The notes beneath the pieces were generated by a model, which was not told where the DNA came from, made no database searches, and saw nothing but the letters and a program-made list of their open reading frames with translations. A program made the position numbers and the translations under genes. A DNA stretch of 64,000 nt, from contig CM051456.1 of NCBI GenBank assembly GCA_028274465.1, positions 77,982,753 to 78,046,752 of the forward strand, read 5' to 3'. The first letter of the stretch is position 1. Each line of letters starts with the position of its first letter. The stretch is from Plantago ovata. Its lineage: Eukaryota > Streptophyta > Magnoliopsida > Lamiales > Plantaginaceae. Below are positions 35,323 to 45,689 of the stretch, one piece after another.

Positions 35323-36895
35323 TCTTGGTCCCTTTAAACAACAAGAAAAGACTAGAGGGGGGGGGGGTGAATAGTCTTTTCAAACTTTCGTCGTTTAAAA
35401 ACTTTCTCAGCAAGGACTTATTACTTTTCAGTAATGAGTTTGTTGATACTTAACTTTCTCAGCAAGCGCAAGTTACTTTTCAGCAACGAGTTTTGCTGAT
35501 ACTTAAAATCAGAGAGCGGAAGTCTTTGATACAATAAGTGCTTTTTCAGTAAGTGATAGTTTCAGCAAGTGAACAGAGTGACTGTGTACAGATAGATATG
35601 ATTTGCTGAAAACTAAATGCAGTAAGTAAATCACACAAACACTTTTATAGTGGTATCTGAGAGTGGCGTAATCTCTCAACTAATCCACTTTGTCCTTTTT
35701 AGGACTGAATCCATTATGACAAGTTTGAGGTTCCTTACAACACCTATCTAGAGCGATTCAAACAGAAACCAAAGCACACTTGCTTCGTTTCCAACCTCAC
35801 TAGAGAACGAAACCTTCTTCTCCACCAAACTTGGGACTTTTAATCAGCAACTCTATGCTTGATTAAGTTCCCCCTGAATTTCACGCCTGAAAGGGTGTAT
35901 TTTCAGTTAGAGAGGATTGGGATGAGATAACTTGATTATAACTTATTCAGCTACAACAAGTAATCTGAGAAACAAAAACTTTGAATACTTTGCAGTAAAT
36001 AAGTTTAATTGTTTCTGGTGTCAAGACTTGTTCTTGTTCGAAAGAAAGAACACTTAACTAATTTCTTAGCCGTGTATGTTCTACTTCTTCACAAGTAGCT
36101 TTTTCAACCTTTAGTCTTGGAACGGATCAATGTCAGTAAAGAGTGTTTGAAGGGTATGTGAGTTTAAGCACAAGTGAGAGTTTGATCACGTTGTTGACAC
36201 GCTTTAACTCTTTGCCGGATGACCTCTATTTATAGGGAATCAAGGGAGCCGTTTGAATTTCAAATTCTAAGGATTTTGTTCCTTAAGATGTCACTATCTT
36301 GCTTTTGTACTTTCAGCAGCGTGCTTTATTTGTCTTCTAGTCTTCATGTCCTTCGCGTGCATGCTTTGCATTTAATGTTCATTTGAATGAGATTCAAACA
36401 TGAACGTTGGAGCGGAAATGCAAGTACTATCAGCAAGGAGGTCACATATGTTATTCAACAAGTGGCCAGTCTCAATTTCAGCAAGCACAACCTACTCTGT
36501 CGTTTAGATTTTCACTTATGCAAGCTGTTGCTGAAGTTTCCACTTTCTAAGCAACATGTGCCTTTGTAGATACCAGTCTTCAGAAATATTCTAGTGTTCA
36601 GTCTTCGAACTCTTCAAGTTTATGAACGGATCTAAATGCTTCAATAGTTTGTTTGTGTAAACAAAATACATCATCAGCAAATGCTTCAATAGGTTGGTTT
36701 TCTTTTTTGAAAACAAGATACATCATAAGCGGTAAAACTAACCTATCTAGCACCTATTCTAAGTCTTCAGCAAACGTTCCTCTTTTATAATGTCCTTAAA
36801 ATTCTAAATTCCTATGGACCTTAAGAGTACTAGTTACTGGACATTCCTTAATTTAGCATGGTTAATTGCTCATCAAAATTACAAGTTTCCTAACA
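35323..36895 (-). mobile_element. 5' LTR of the minus-strand Sirevirus
   Basis: 1573 bp. The inner end reads CCAAGA instead of CCAACA, one substitution. Otherwise it is colinear with the 3' LTR at 13251. TSD agctt follows at 36896. Confidence 0.92.
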
Positions 36896-37636
36896 AGCTT
36901 GAAACAAAAGCTACTTGTGAAGAAGTAGAATACTAAAAGCTAAGAAATTAGTTAAGTGTTCTTTCCTCTAAACAAGAACAAGTCTTGACACCAGAAACAA
37001 TAAACTTACTTACTGTGAAGTATTACATGTTGAGTTTCTTTAGATTACTTGTTATAACTGAAAAGTTATTTTCAAGTCATCTCATCCCAAACCCCTCTAA
37101 CTGATAAAAACCACCTTTCAGGAGTGTTTGTCAGGGGAACTAATCAAGCATAGTCTTGCAGATAAAGTGTCCCAAGTTTGGTGGAGAACAAGATTACAGT
37201 TCTCTAGTTTAGGTTGGAAACAAGGCAGGTGTGCTTTGGTTTCTGAGAATCATTAGTGATAGGATTTGTAAAGAACCTCATATCTCATCTTAGTGGATTC
37301 AGTCCGAAAAAGGACAAAGTGGATTAGTTGAGGGATTACGCCACCCTCAAATACCACTATAAAGTGTTTGTGTGATTTACTTATCTGCAGTTATCTTTCA
37401 GCAAGTTATTTGATTTCTGATCTATTTATCTTTTACTTGCTGAAAATTTCTTTACGTTAAAAGCACTTATTGTACAAGTCTTCCGCACTCTGAATTTAAG
37501 TATCAACAACCTTATCACTGGATAGTAACAAGTACTTGCTGAGAAAGTTAAGTGCCAACAAACTCATTACTGAAAAGTAATAAGGCACTTGTTGAGAAAC
37601 TTATTAGACGACGAAAAAGTTTTCAAAGACTATTCA
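36896..37636 (+). mobile_element. Right part of the split plus-strand Sirevirus LTR
   Basis: Continues the LTR left at 13250 ('gaaacaaaagctacttgtga...') and stops at 'agactattca', about 45 bp short of the expected LTR end, where another LTR starts. The final GGGACCAACA is missing. Confidence 0.85.
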
Positions 37637-39385
37637 TGTAAGAAAATACGGTCAGAATTACCCCAAGGGTAGTGCAGCGGAATTTCAAAATTTTCTTAAC
37701 ATGCATACTAATTGATCATGCATATAACGTATATTGAAACACATCAGTTACAAGACTTACAATACTCCAAAAGCAAGAATTAAAACAGAATCGATAGCCC
37801 AATCGATATGATCTTCGTAATAGTCCGGTGTATCTTCTCCTTCGTTGAAGTCGAAGATATCTAATATGCTTTCCTGAATATTTGCAAGACAATAAAGGTT
37901 AGTTTCCAGCTCCTGCGAACCTCAACCTTGGTATCCACGGATGAACAGCTTATCGAGAGAATGCTAGGATATTATCGAGTCAAACTCGGTTGACCAGAGA
38001 GAGAGGGGCGGCGACGGCAGTGGCTAGAGGTAGGAGGGAGAGAGCTTTTTCTTGAGAGAATAGAAGAATGAATAATAATGTATATCAGAAAAGCTCTCTA
38101 ACAATCTACTTATATAGTAGTCAATATAAACCTAAAGAATATTCTTTAAGACTCCTAAAAGGAATAAGAATTCTAATTCTTATTGCACAAGTAGACCTTT
38201 GTGTCTAGTTCATTCCCTAATTAAATCATAACACAATTAGGAAAACTTGCCCCTTAAGTTTGAATGGAGGAAGTAGTCAAAAACTCCTTCCTCCTTCACC
38301 CATTCGGCCGCGCCTTTGGAGGGAGTATGTGGGTCCCAATGCAAGTCTAAGGCAATTCTAACTATATTAGATTTTTCCCATGTGCATATATTAATCTTTA
38401 ATTAATATATCCTTTTAATTCCAACCTCTATTATATTTCCAAAATATAATCTTTAATTGTATTTTCATAAATACAATTAATTCAATTAATATTCCCAAGA
38501 TATTAATTGTGCCACATATAATTATAATTAATGTCGATTAATTATAATCCCATTTTTATGGTCATGCGGATAAGCTGAATCACTACATAGTGTGACCCAT
38601 AGGGCCTCAGTGTATTAAGCTATTGACATCACTAGACATCATGGGATTCCTAGACGGTCTCATTTGCAATATTAATACATGAGGGCGTTTGAGAGGTTTC
38701 TCAAAGCTACCTTTTCGTTGTAGAAGCCTGTTGCACTCAATGCGGCAATGGTAAGGTCCTTTCATCTGACTGACTCGAATGCATCTAGGATCGATGATGT
38801 GTCTATCCCAATAATACACTCATGGTGCCTTCAGTGAGCTGCTTGGTTAATGCGATATATCTTATGACCATTTATAAATATATCCATACGCTGGCCAGCG
38901 GTTTTACCAACACAACTATGAACGACTTGAGCAGTTCTCTCCAATGCTACACATGAGAGATGAATCCTCACAAGAACACTTATCATCCACATTTGTAATA
39001 TGGCCATGATCCCAGAACGGGTCGTATCACGCTTCTTATTCAGAGCGTGCGTTGGATCCCTTCCCAAAGACATGGGGCAACAAATGTGATGATAAAGTCC
39101 CGGTGAGTCTAAGGACGAATGGCATCACTTCGACAACTCTGGTTCCCATAGACACTTCAGTGTAGAATACACATCGATGGGATTATCCGGTGGGTTCTTC
39201 ATTTGTTCGGAATCCTCCTCGAACAACTATGCGCAGTTATGGGAACATCATGGATTCATCTAACAGGAAGAGTTTGGGATAGATGATAATTCACATAGGT
39301 CCCACTAGTTATGTGATCAGTTATCTATCCACAGGGGACATGTTTGATATCTATACAGACCAACCTTGATTGTGTTATTGATATG
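37637..39385 (-). mobile_element. LTR of an unassigned retrotransposon (minus strand)
   Basis: Sharp left border TGTAAGAAAATACGG. Read on the minus strand it has a TATA box (ctatataag, about 38108-38117), a transcribed part with the exon-like 'ctctccctcctacctctagc', and an end gaccgtattttcttaca; 'ttccgctgcactacc' near that end resembles ends of plant copia LTRs. The right border may be 39265 (tgttagatgaatcc) or 39385. No coding domain and no matching TSD were found. Two small antisense ORFs (38607-39073) are not supported as genes. Confidence 0.55.
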
Positions 39386-39852
39386 AGTAGCTAAGCATCT
39401 AGTTGGTGATAGTATGTGAATTCGTAGCTAGGGTTCGTATTATGCATGATTGAGTTTCTGAGTCTTTTACTTGTTTAATTATCTTAATTTGATTCTTTGA
39501 TCCGACTAAGCCATATATCTTCGTAGAAAAGTGTTAGAAACACCAGGACAATTCAAGATCATCGATTCGATTATATATAATTTGCAAGTACTGCTTGAAC
39601 TAAGACTGACAACCTTAGCCAAGTATTAGTATAGATAGGAAGCTTTCAAAATACACGTCTACAAATCTGTCTTTGGTGTTTGTAAATCGAATTACTTTTA
39701 AGGCAGTACGAGTTGCACTTTCATGCATAATTAGAACTTGATGCTTAGAAAATCTGTCTTTGGTGTTTGTTAATTTGAATTACTTTTAAGGTTGTACGAG
39801 TTGCACTTTCATGCATAATTAGAACTTGATGCTTAGAACGAGCATACACTAT
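39386..39852 (+). mobile_element. Athila-type LTR fragment with local duplication
   Basis: Matches about 40545-40935 of the neighbouring LTR ('gatatgagtagcta', 'cgattctttgatccgactac'-like) but lacks both LTR ends. About 80 bp ('aaatctgtctttggtgtttg...gaacttgatgcttaga') occur twice in tandem at about 39664-39751 and 39752-39837. It is joined directly to the start of the next LTR. Confidence 0.8.
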
Positions 39853-41146
39853 CATTCGAGTCTTTTTTCACCAGTTTAGCTATCCTCTAGCATGCATTTT
39901 AGGGCATTTTGTTAGAATAGTGTCACGTTTCCATTTCTTTTGTTCTTTTCAGGTTTTAGTTGGAAATCGCGTTTTTGGATATAATTCATGGCGAAACAAT
40001 GATGTTTTGGTGCAACGAGATCACCTGTGGTGTGTCAAGGAGTACCGAGACGAGTTTCAAGGCCAAAAGACCAAGTTTCGGAGCTCAAAACCATGCAAGG
40101 GGCCGAAATCGAAGATCCGGAGGAGGAACTTGGTACGGGCAGCTTTCTGCCCGTGCGAGGCGCACCGCCGCGTGCGCGGCGCTCCACCGCGTGGCGGGCG
40201 CACCGCTGCGGACGGGGAGGTCCACCGGGGGCTTTCCGACAGCACTATATATATATCCCAAAATCTGCGAATTTTCATATCTTTCATAATTAATTTACAG
40301 ACTTAAACCCTAGAGCTTGTTCTGAGTATATTTTCTCTTAGAACCTTTGTAACTTAGCGGATTTGGAGCTAGAGGAGAGATTTGGACACCGTTTTATCTC
40401 ACCTTGCTAGATCTTCGTGAGTTTTAGCCATTCACCGGAGATTGACAACCTTTGGTGGTAACCTTGTATCTCACAATTCTGCTATTTATCTTTCAATTAA
40501 ACATGTTTTCATTCATTATTGCTTCAATTATGATTGTTGATTCTGTTATTGATATGAGTAGCTAAACATCTAGTTGGTGATAGTATGTAAATTCGTAGCT
40601 AGGGTTCGTATTATGCATGATTGAGTTTCTGAGTCTTTTACTTGTTTAATTATCTTAATTCGATTCTTTGATCCGACTACGCCATATATCTTCGTAGAAA
40701 AGTGTTAGAAACACTAGGACAATTCAAGATCATCGATTCGATTATATATAATTTGCAAGTACTGCTTGAACTAAGACTGACAACCTTAGCCAAGTATTAG
40801 TATAGATAGGAAGCTTTCAAAATACACGTCTACAAATCTGTCTTTGGTGTTTGTAAATCAAATTACTTTTAAGGCAGTACGAGTTGCACTTTCATGCATA
40901 ATTAGAACTTGATGCTTAGAACGAGCATACTATCACCAGCTTTCTCCATATATTGTTAAGTCGAGTTAATATAAATTTGTTTTCTGAAATTATAGATAGT
41001 TATTTAGTTAAATCTAGTTTAGTCCCTAGAGATCGACACTCGAGGTCATCTTACCTCTGCACTACGTGTTTTGTGTAGTTGTGAGTTGCCCTTTGGCTTT
41101 CAAACAAATTTATTTTATTGTTCGAGTCTGACAATCTCGTTCATCA
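39853..41146 (+). mobile_element. 5' LTR of element B
   Basis: Starts 'ttcgagtcttttttcacc' without the TGATGAACG end and finishes ctcgttcatca. It carries a GC-rich block (40141-40235), a TATA box (40243-40257), a poly(A)-region equivalent and an internal segment shared with 39386-39852. Confidence 0.85.
40141..40235 (+). repeat. GC-rich palindrome cluster upstream of TATA (element B)
   Basis: Overlapping units with cores GCGCACCGC (twice) and GCGGACGGG-like sequence, plus cgcggcgctccaccgcg. The cluster lies about 10 bp before the TATA box. ORFs crossing it on both strands are composition artefacts. Confidence 0.65.
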
Positions 41147-41149
41147 AAT

Positions 41150-41167
41150 TGGCACCGTTGTCGGGGA
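41150..41167 (+). promoter_or_regulatory. Primer-binding site for tRNA-Asp, two mismatches
   Basis: TGGCACCGTTGTCGGGGA, three bases inside the LTR. The intact form TGGCGCCGTTGCCGGGGA (seen at 56745) is complementary to the 3' end of plant tRNA-Asp. Both differences here are transitions. Confidence 0.85.
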
Positions 41168-41291
41168 CTATAACTTCTTTTTACTTTTTAGCTTGTTTAT
41201 TTTCAATATTCAATTTCCAGGATATAGTAATCTAGTTGTCTAGTGTAGAAGTTGAGTTCCAAATTTTGGTCAGAACTAACAGGACTGATTT

Positions 41292-41999
41292 TTGGTTTTG
41301 AGTTATTCCTTTCCCAGATATCCAGGTATGACATCCATGAGGGCTCGCATGACCCCACAATTCTCGCAAGTTAGGAGAGGATCAGCTATATACTTGGAGG
41401 ATGAGCTAACGGGGTATGAGGTGACAAGTTCTGTGGTAAGGAGCATACCAAGGTTTGAGGAAGGACCAGGGATAAATCCACTGAGTTTTATTCGATCCTA
41501 TGAGGAGGAAATAGCTAGAATTCCAGCTAAGGGGTTTACGGAGGACCAAATATGTAGGAAATTATTTTCTTTCGCCTTGGGGTATGAACCAATACTTTGG
41601 ATTACAAGGTTGGCACCGGGATCACTGAGGACTTGGAACCAAGTAGTAGAGGAGTTCTTGGCGCGATTTATGCCATACCAAGAGACAATGGCCTTGCGAG
41701 GAAGGATTGAACACTTCAAGCAAGGAGAAGATGAGCGGTTTTGTGACACCTACGATCGATTTGAGAGGTATAAACGAGAGTGCCCCCATCACCGTTTCGA
41801 CGATAGGGAGTTGATTTGGCATTTTGTTGGTGGGTTACGCGATGAGGTTAGGCTTAGAGTTGATGGGTTGTGCGGAGGGTTGGAAGATTGCACGGTTGAA
41901 GAGGCAGAAAAATTCTTCCGTAAGTACGCCAGACGATCCGCACAGTCAGAGAGACTAACACCGAGTCACATCACCAGTGAGAGGTTAGATAAAAGTTGA
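41292..41999 (+). pseudogene. Athila gag, N-terminal capsid part
   Basis: 235 codons. The likely functional start is an inner Met (41331 or 41340), since the upstream codons are leader sequence. A retrotrans_gag domain is visible: FIRSYEEEIARIPAKGFTED, LAPGSLRTWNQVVEEFLARF, ETMALRGRIEHFKQGEDERF, RFERYKRECPHH, LIWHFVGGLRDEVRLRVDG. It ends at TGA 41997-41999, after which gag homology fades into 'ESIFEIAHARQVEQNRR' in another frame. The product would form the particle shell. The zinc knuckle is not seen. Confidence 0.85.
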
Positions 42000-42249
42000 A
42001 CCGAAAGCTTATCTGAGGAGTTCCGAGAGGATGATATCAGTTAGGGGGATGAACTTGCGATTTATGCAGGGATTAAAGCCACTGAGAGTATATTTGAGAT
42101 CGCACATGCAAGGCAAGTTGAACAGAACCGCCGTATAACACAGGTTTTTGAAGGGGTCACAGTAACCGAGCGATTAATGGAGGAAGTCAGTTTGTTAGAG
42201 TGTGAAAAGGTCGAAAAAATCAACACACAAGAGCCCGGAGACAAAAATC

Positions 42250-42480
42250 CAAGGGACGCCTCACTGGACGTGAGGGGCGGTCCGCCTGGTGTGGGGGGCG
42301 GTGCGCCAACCACGTCCAGAGAATGCGGGACCCCCTGCCACTCCCAGGCGCACCGCCGGGAGTGGGGGGCGGTCCTCCGCGTACAACCAGTGGGGAACGA
42401 CCCCCACTGCCCACCCCGGGCGGTCCGCCGAGCGTGGGAGGCGGTCCGCCAGGGAGCTGGACGATCCCAGCTCCCCGAAT
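42250..42480 (+). repeat. GC-rich palindrome cluster inside element B gag-protease region
   Basis: Units such as gggcggtccgcctgg, gggcggtgcgcc, caggcgcaccgccggg, gggcggtccgccgag and gaggcggtccgccagg are spaced by short GC-rich linkers. They share GCG-NNN-CGC cores with the LTR clusters but sit in the internal region between gag and protease. All frames stay open across the block, so ORFs here are not evidence of coding. Confidence 0.75.
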
Positions 42481-43767
42481 TCACTTGTCGCCGAAGTTTT
42501 TCATGATGCGGAGCCCGTTCTAGTGGTTACTACTGAGGTCCCTAAGTTCGAGGAAGTAAACCTACTCCTCCGAAGTGGGAAGGTAACTAAACTCCCTAAC
42601 TTTGTACGTCCTAAACATGTTAAATCTACTGTAACTAACAATGCAGGGACAAGCAAGGAGAATGGAGTAGGTGAAGGCTCCACAGGCCCTCCAGTGCAAG
42701 ACAATGAAGACAGCGACAACGATGGGGATAAGGGGGACACACCCAATATCGAGGAGGGACTTCATAAGTTTCCCAACCCTTATGTGCCCCCAAAACCTCA
42801 CATGCCATTCCCTGGTAGGATCAAGCCAGCCAAGAAAGATATACATGAGTCACCGCTATTCAAGCGCCTCTCTAAAGTAGAAGTTAATGTCCCCCTATTG
42901 GAGCTCATTCAGAATGTTCCAGCCTATACAAAGTTTTTTCGGGAGGTGAAGAGCAACAAAAAGATTGCACTAGAGGGAGACAGAACAGGTATGAAGACGG
43001 TAAATTCTCTAGCAGGGCTTCCCGCGAAGCAAAGAGACCCAGGGAGCTTCATCATAGATATCACCATGGGGAATGGAAGGTCCACCAAGGCCATGCTCGA
43101 CTTAGGCGCTAGCATCAACCTGATGCCCTTCTCAGTATACAAAGCCCTAGTCCTTGGGGAAATGCAGCCAACCGAGATGGTTGTACAAATGGCAGACCAA
43201 AGCGTGAAACGTCCCGAAGGAATAATTGAGGATGTCCTCGTAAAGGTAGACAAACTAATAATCCCTGTATATTTTGTAGTGATGAAGTAAGCCGAGGAAG
43301 GAAAGAGCCATGTCCGCAAACACGTGGTACTGCTTGGAAGACCATTCATGGCCACTACCAACACATGCCTTGAACTAAAAGGCAAGAAAATCACCATGGA
43401 GGTAATGGGTGAGAAAATTGAATTGGTAGGATGTAGCATAGTTGATAAAGAGGTTATAGAAGAATTAAAATTTATTGATTGCTATGATTCTGTGATTTCT
43501 GAATTTCACCATTGCCATGAAAATATTGAACCTCTTGAAGAGGCACTAACCATGCAGGTGGAGACTTGTTACATGTCTGAGGAAGCAAGGGAACTAATCG
43601 AGATAATGGATAGCACACCCGAAATCTCATTCGGAGAAAAGGTCCTTGAACCCATAGAAGAAGAAGAGGGAGATAACCGACTTCCTGAAGAGCCTAGCTT
43701 AAAACTAAAACCCCTTCCTAAGCACCTTAAGTATGTTTACTTAGGAGAAAATGAGAAAAAGCTGTAA
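42481..43767 (+). pseudogene. Athila protease region (DLGAS) with premature stop
   Basis: After the GC block the frame reads EPVLVVTTEVPKFEEV, a Lys/Pro linker with PFPGRIK, PLFKRLSKVEVNVPLLELI and VPAYTKFFREV, which are conserved in plant Ty3/gypsy polyproteins. The aspartic protease core AMLDLGASINLMPFSVY (catalytic Asp in DLG) is at 43090-43140. A TAA at 43288-43290 interrupts it. Homology resumes in the same frame (VVLLGRPFMATTNT, 43324) to a stop at 43765, where the pre-RT acidic linker LKYVYLGENEKKL ends. The protease would mature the gag-pol polyprotein. Inactive here. Confidence 0.88.
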
Positions 43768-43886
43768 TAATTTCTTCACACCTATCTAGCACAGAAGAAG
43801 GTAGGCTAGTCCAAGTCCTTAAGGAAAATTCTACAGCTATAGGATGGGGAATTAGTGACATTAAGGGGATAAGTCCTACACGGTGT

Positions 43887-45576
43887 GTGAACAATATCAC
43901 TCTAGAACAAGATGCCAAACCTGTTAGGCAACCTCAGCGTAGGATAAACCCAACCATTCAAGAAGTTGTGAAGAAGGAGGTGATTAAGTTGCTAGATACC
44001 GATATGATCTATCCCATTCCTGATAGTAGGTGGGTGAGCCCCGTACATGTTGTGCCTAAGAAATCGGGGATTACAGTAGAAGAGAATGAAAAGGGAGAAC
44101 TAGTGCCAGTGAGGAAAACCACAGGGTGGCGGATGTGCATTGACTATAGGAGATTAAATGCCGCCACAAAGAACGACCACTTCCCTCTCCCATTTATTGA
44201 TGACATGCTAAACCGCCTCGCGGGGCGGAAATTTTATTGTTTTCTTGATGGATTGTCAGGTTTCTATCAAATTCCGATTGCGCCAGAGGATCAGGAGAAG
44301 ACGACATTCACTTTCCCTTTCGGAACATTTGCCTACAGGAGAATGCCATTTGAGCTATGTAACGCCCCCGCCACTTTTCAAAGGTGCATGCTTTCTGTTT
44401 TTTCTGATATGGTGACTAAGTTTGTTGTAGTTTTCATGGATGATTTTTCCCTCTTTGGTGACTCTTTTGATGAATGCTTGCATAGATTAGATCTTGTTCT
44501 CAAAAGGTGTATTGAATGCAATTTAACTCTAAGTTGAGAGAAAAGTCATTACATGGTTAGGGAAGGCATTGTTCTAGAACATGTGGTCTCCGAAAGGGGG
44601 ATCAAAGTTGATAAGGCTAAGATAGAAATAATTGAGAAACTTCCCCCACCCACTTGTGTCAAAGAACTTCAGTCTTTTCTTGGTCATGTAGGATTCCATA
44701 GGAGGTTTATCAAAGATTTTTCGAAAATTGCAAAACCATTAAGAAACTTGCTTGCAAAAGATGTGATTTTCCACTTTTCTAAAGATTGCTTAGAAGCCTT
44801 TAACACACTAAAGGCCAGATTAATCACTGCTCCTAAAGTTGTGCCACCTAATTGGAAACTTCCTTTCGAGATAATGTGTGATGCCTCAAATTTTGCTATG
44901 GGGGCAGTCTTGTGCCAGAAAATAGATAAGCAGTATCGTGTGATTTACTATGTTAGTAAGACCCTAGACTCAGCTCAAGTTAACTATACAACTACTGAAA
45001 AAGAATTTTTAGCTGTTGTCTTTGCTTTACAAAAGTTTAGGTCTTATTTGCTAGGACACCCTGTGAATGTCCACACTGATCATGCTGCTTTAAGACATTT
45101 AATAGCTGAACAAGATTCTAAGCCAAGATTAATCTGTTGGGTCTTACTGTTACAAGACTTTGATTTGACTATAGTGGATAGGGCTGGTAAGGAAAATCAC
45201 ATAGCTGATCACTTGTCTAGAATTCCAAATATCCCCGTAGATGAAATTCCTGTTAATGAGGATCTCTCCGATGAACACGTGATGAGAGTAGATGAAGAGC
45301 CATGGTATGCTGATATTGTGAATTATTTGGTTACGGGCATCTGCCCAACTAACTACTCAGCCTCCGATAGGAGAGCACTCTCAAAACAGTGCAGGTTTTA
45401 CATATGGGATGATCCGAACCTTCTTAGAGAAGGGGCTGATGGAATCTTGAGGAGGTGTGTTCCACAGGGAGAACAACGAAGTGTACTGAGTCATTGTCAT
45501 GAGCTTCAGTGTGGCGGACACTACAGTGGGTATAAAACAGCCCGTAAGCAAACTTTAGCGGATATTCCTGCGAAGC
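43887..45576 (+). pseudogene. Athila reverse transcriptase, RNase H and integrase start
   Basis: RT motifs: MIYPIPDSRWVSPVHVVPKK, WRMCIDYRRLNAATKND, FPLPFIDDMLNRLAGRKFY, DGLSGFYQIPIAPEDQEKT, FAYRRMPFELCNAPATFQR (Glu where Gly is usual) and the catalytic FMDD box (near 44436). A TGA at 44535 replaces a conserved Trp; the frame resumes at 44553 with the thumb and connection. RNase [43 protein letters not shown]. The integrase N-terminal zinc finger begins ([19 protein letters not shown]) and is cut at about 45570 by an inverted protease fragment. Enzymatically dead. Confidence 0.93.
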
Positions 45577-45632
45577 AAAACCGTCCATTCCCGATGGTGA
45601 GATCTATGAAGCTTCCTAGGTCTCTTTGCTAC
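45577..45632 (-). other. Inverted fragment of the element's own protease gene
   Basis: About 50 bp here match the reverse complement of 43027-43083 (shared words: tccattccc, atggtga, atctatga, tctctttgct) with a few substitutions and a 3-bp gap. The word 'gcgaagcaaa' at 45570-45579 also occurs directly at the protease site, suggesting a strand switch. Confidence 0.75.
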
Positions 45633-45689
45633 ACCGGACCAAGAGAATGGTGCCCACCGTGGGGAGATACTCTTGAATCGCCAGCTTGA

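Larger units (their letters stand above)
13251..36895 (-). mobile_element. Complete minus-strand Sirevirus (Ty1/copia) with two inner insertions
   Basis: LTRs at 13251-14827 (3') and 35323-36895 (5') bound the element, with a perfect TSD agctt. Order on the minus strand: 5' LTR, tRNA-iMet primer site, gag, protease, integrase, reverse transcriptase, RNase H, short-repeat array, extra ORF, polypurine tract, 3' LTR. Domain order (integrase before RT) makes it Ty1/copia; the extra ORF after pol, 1.57-kb LTRs and large gag point to the Sirevirus (SIRE/Maximus) lineage. Without the 7.1-kb nested element and the 1.2-kb solo LTR it would be about 15.3 kb. Several stops make it non-coding as it stands. 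Confidence 0.92.

Noticed and set aside
38607..39073. Two small minus-strand ORFs in the LTR at 37637-39385
   Set aside because: They fall in the U3-like part of an LTR and show no recognisable domain or conserved neighbour.
42177..42523. Several GC-rich ORFs in both orientations near 42.2-42.5 kb, and likewise near 40.0-40.3 kb
   Set aside because: Composition artefacts of the GC-rich palindrome clusters. No domain similarity.
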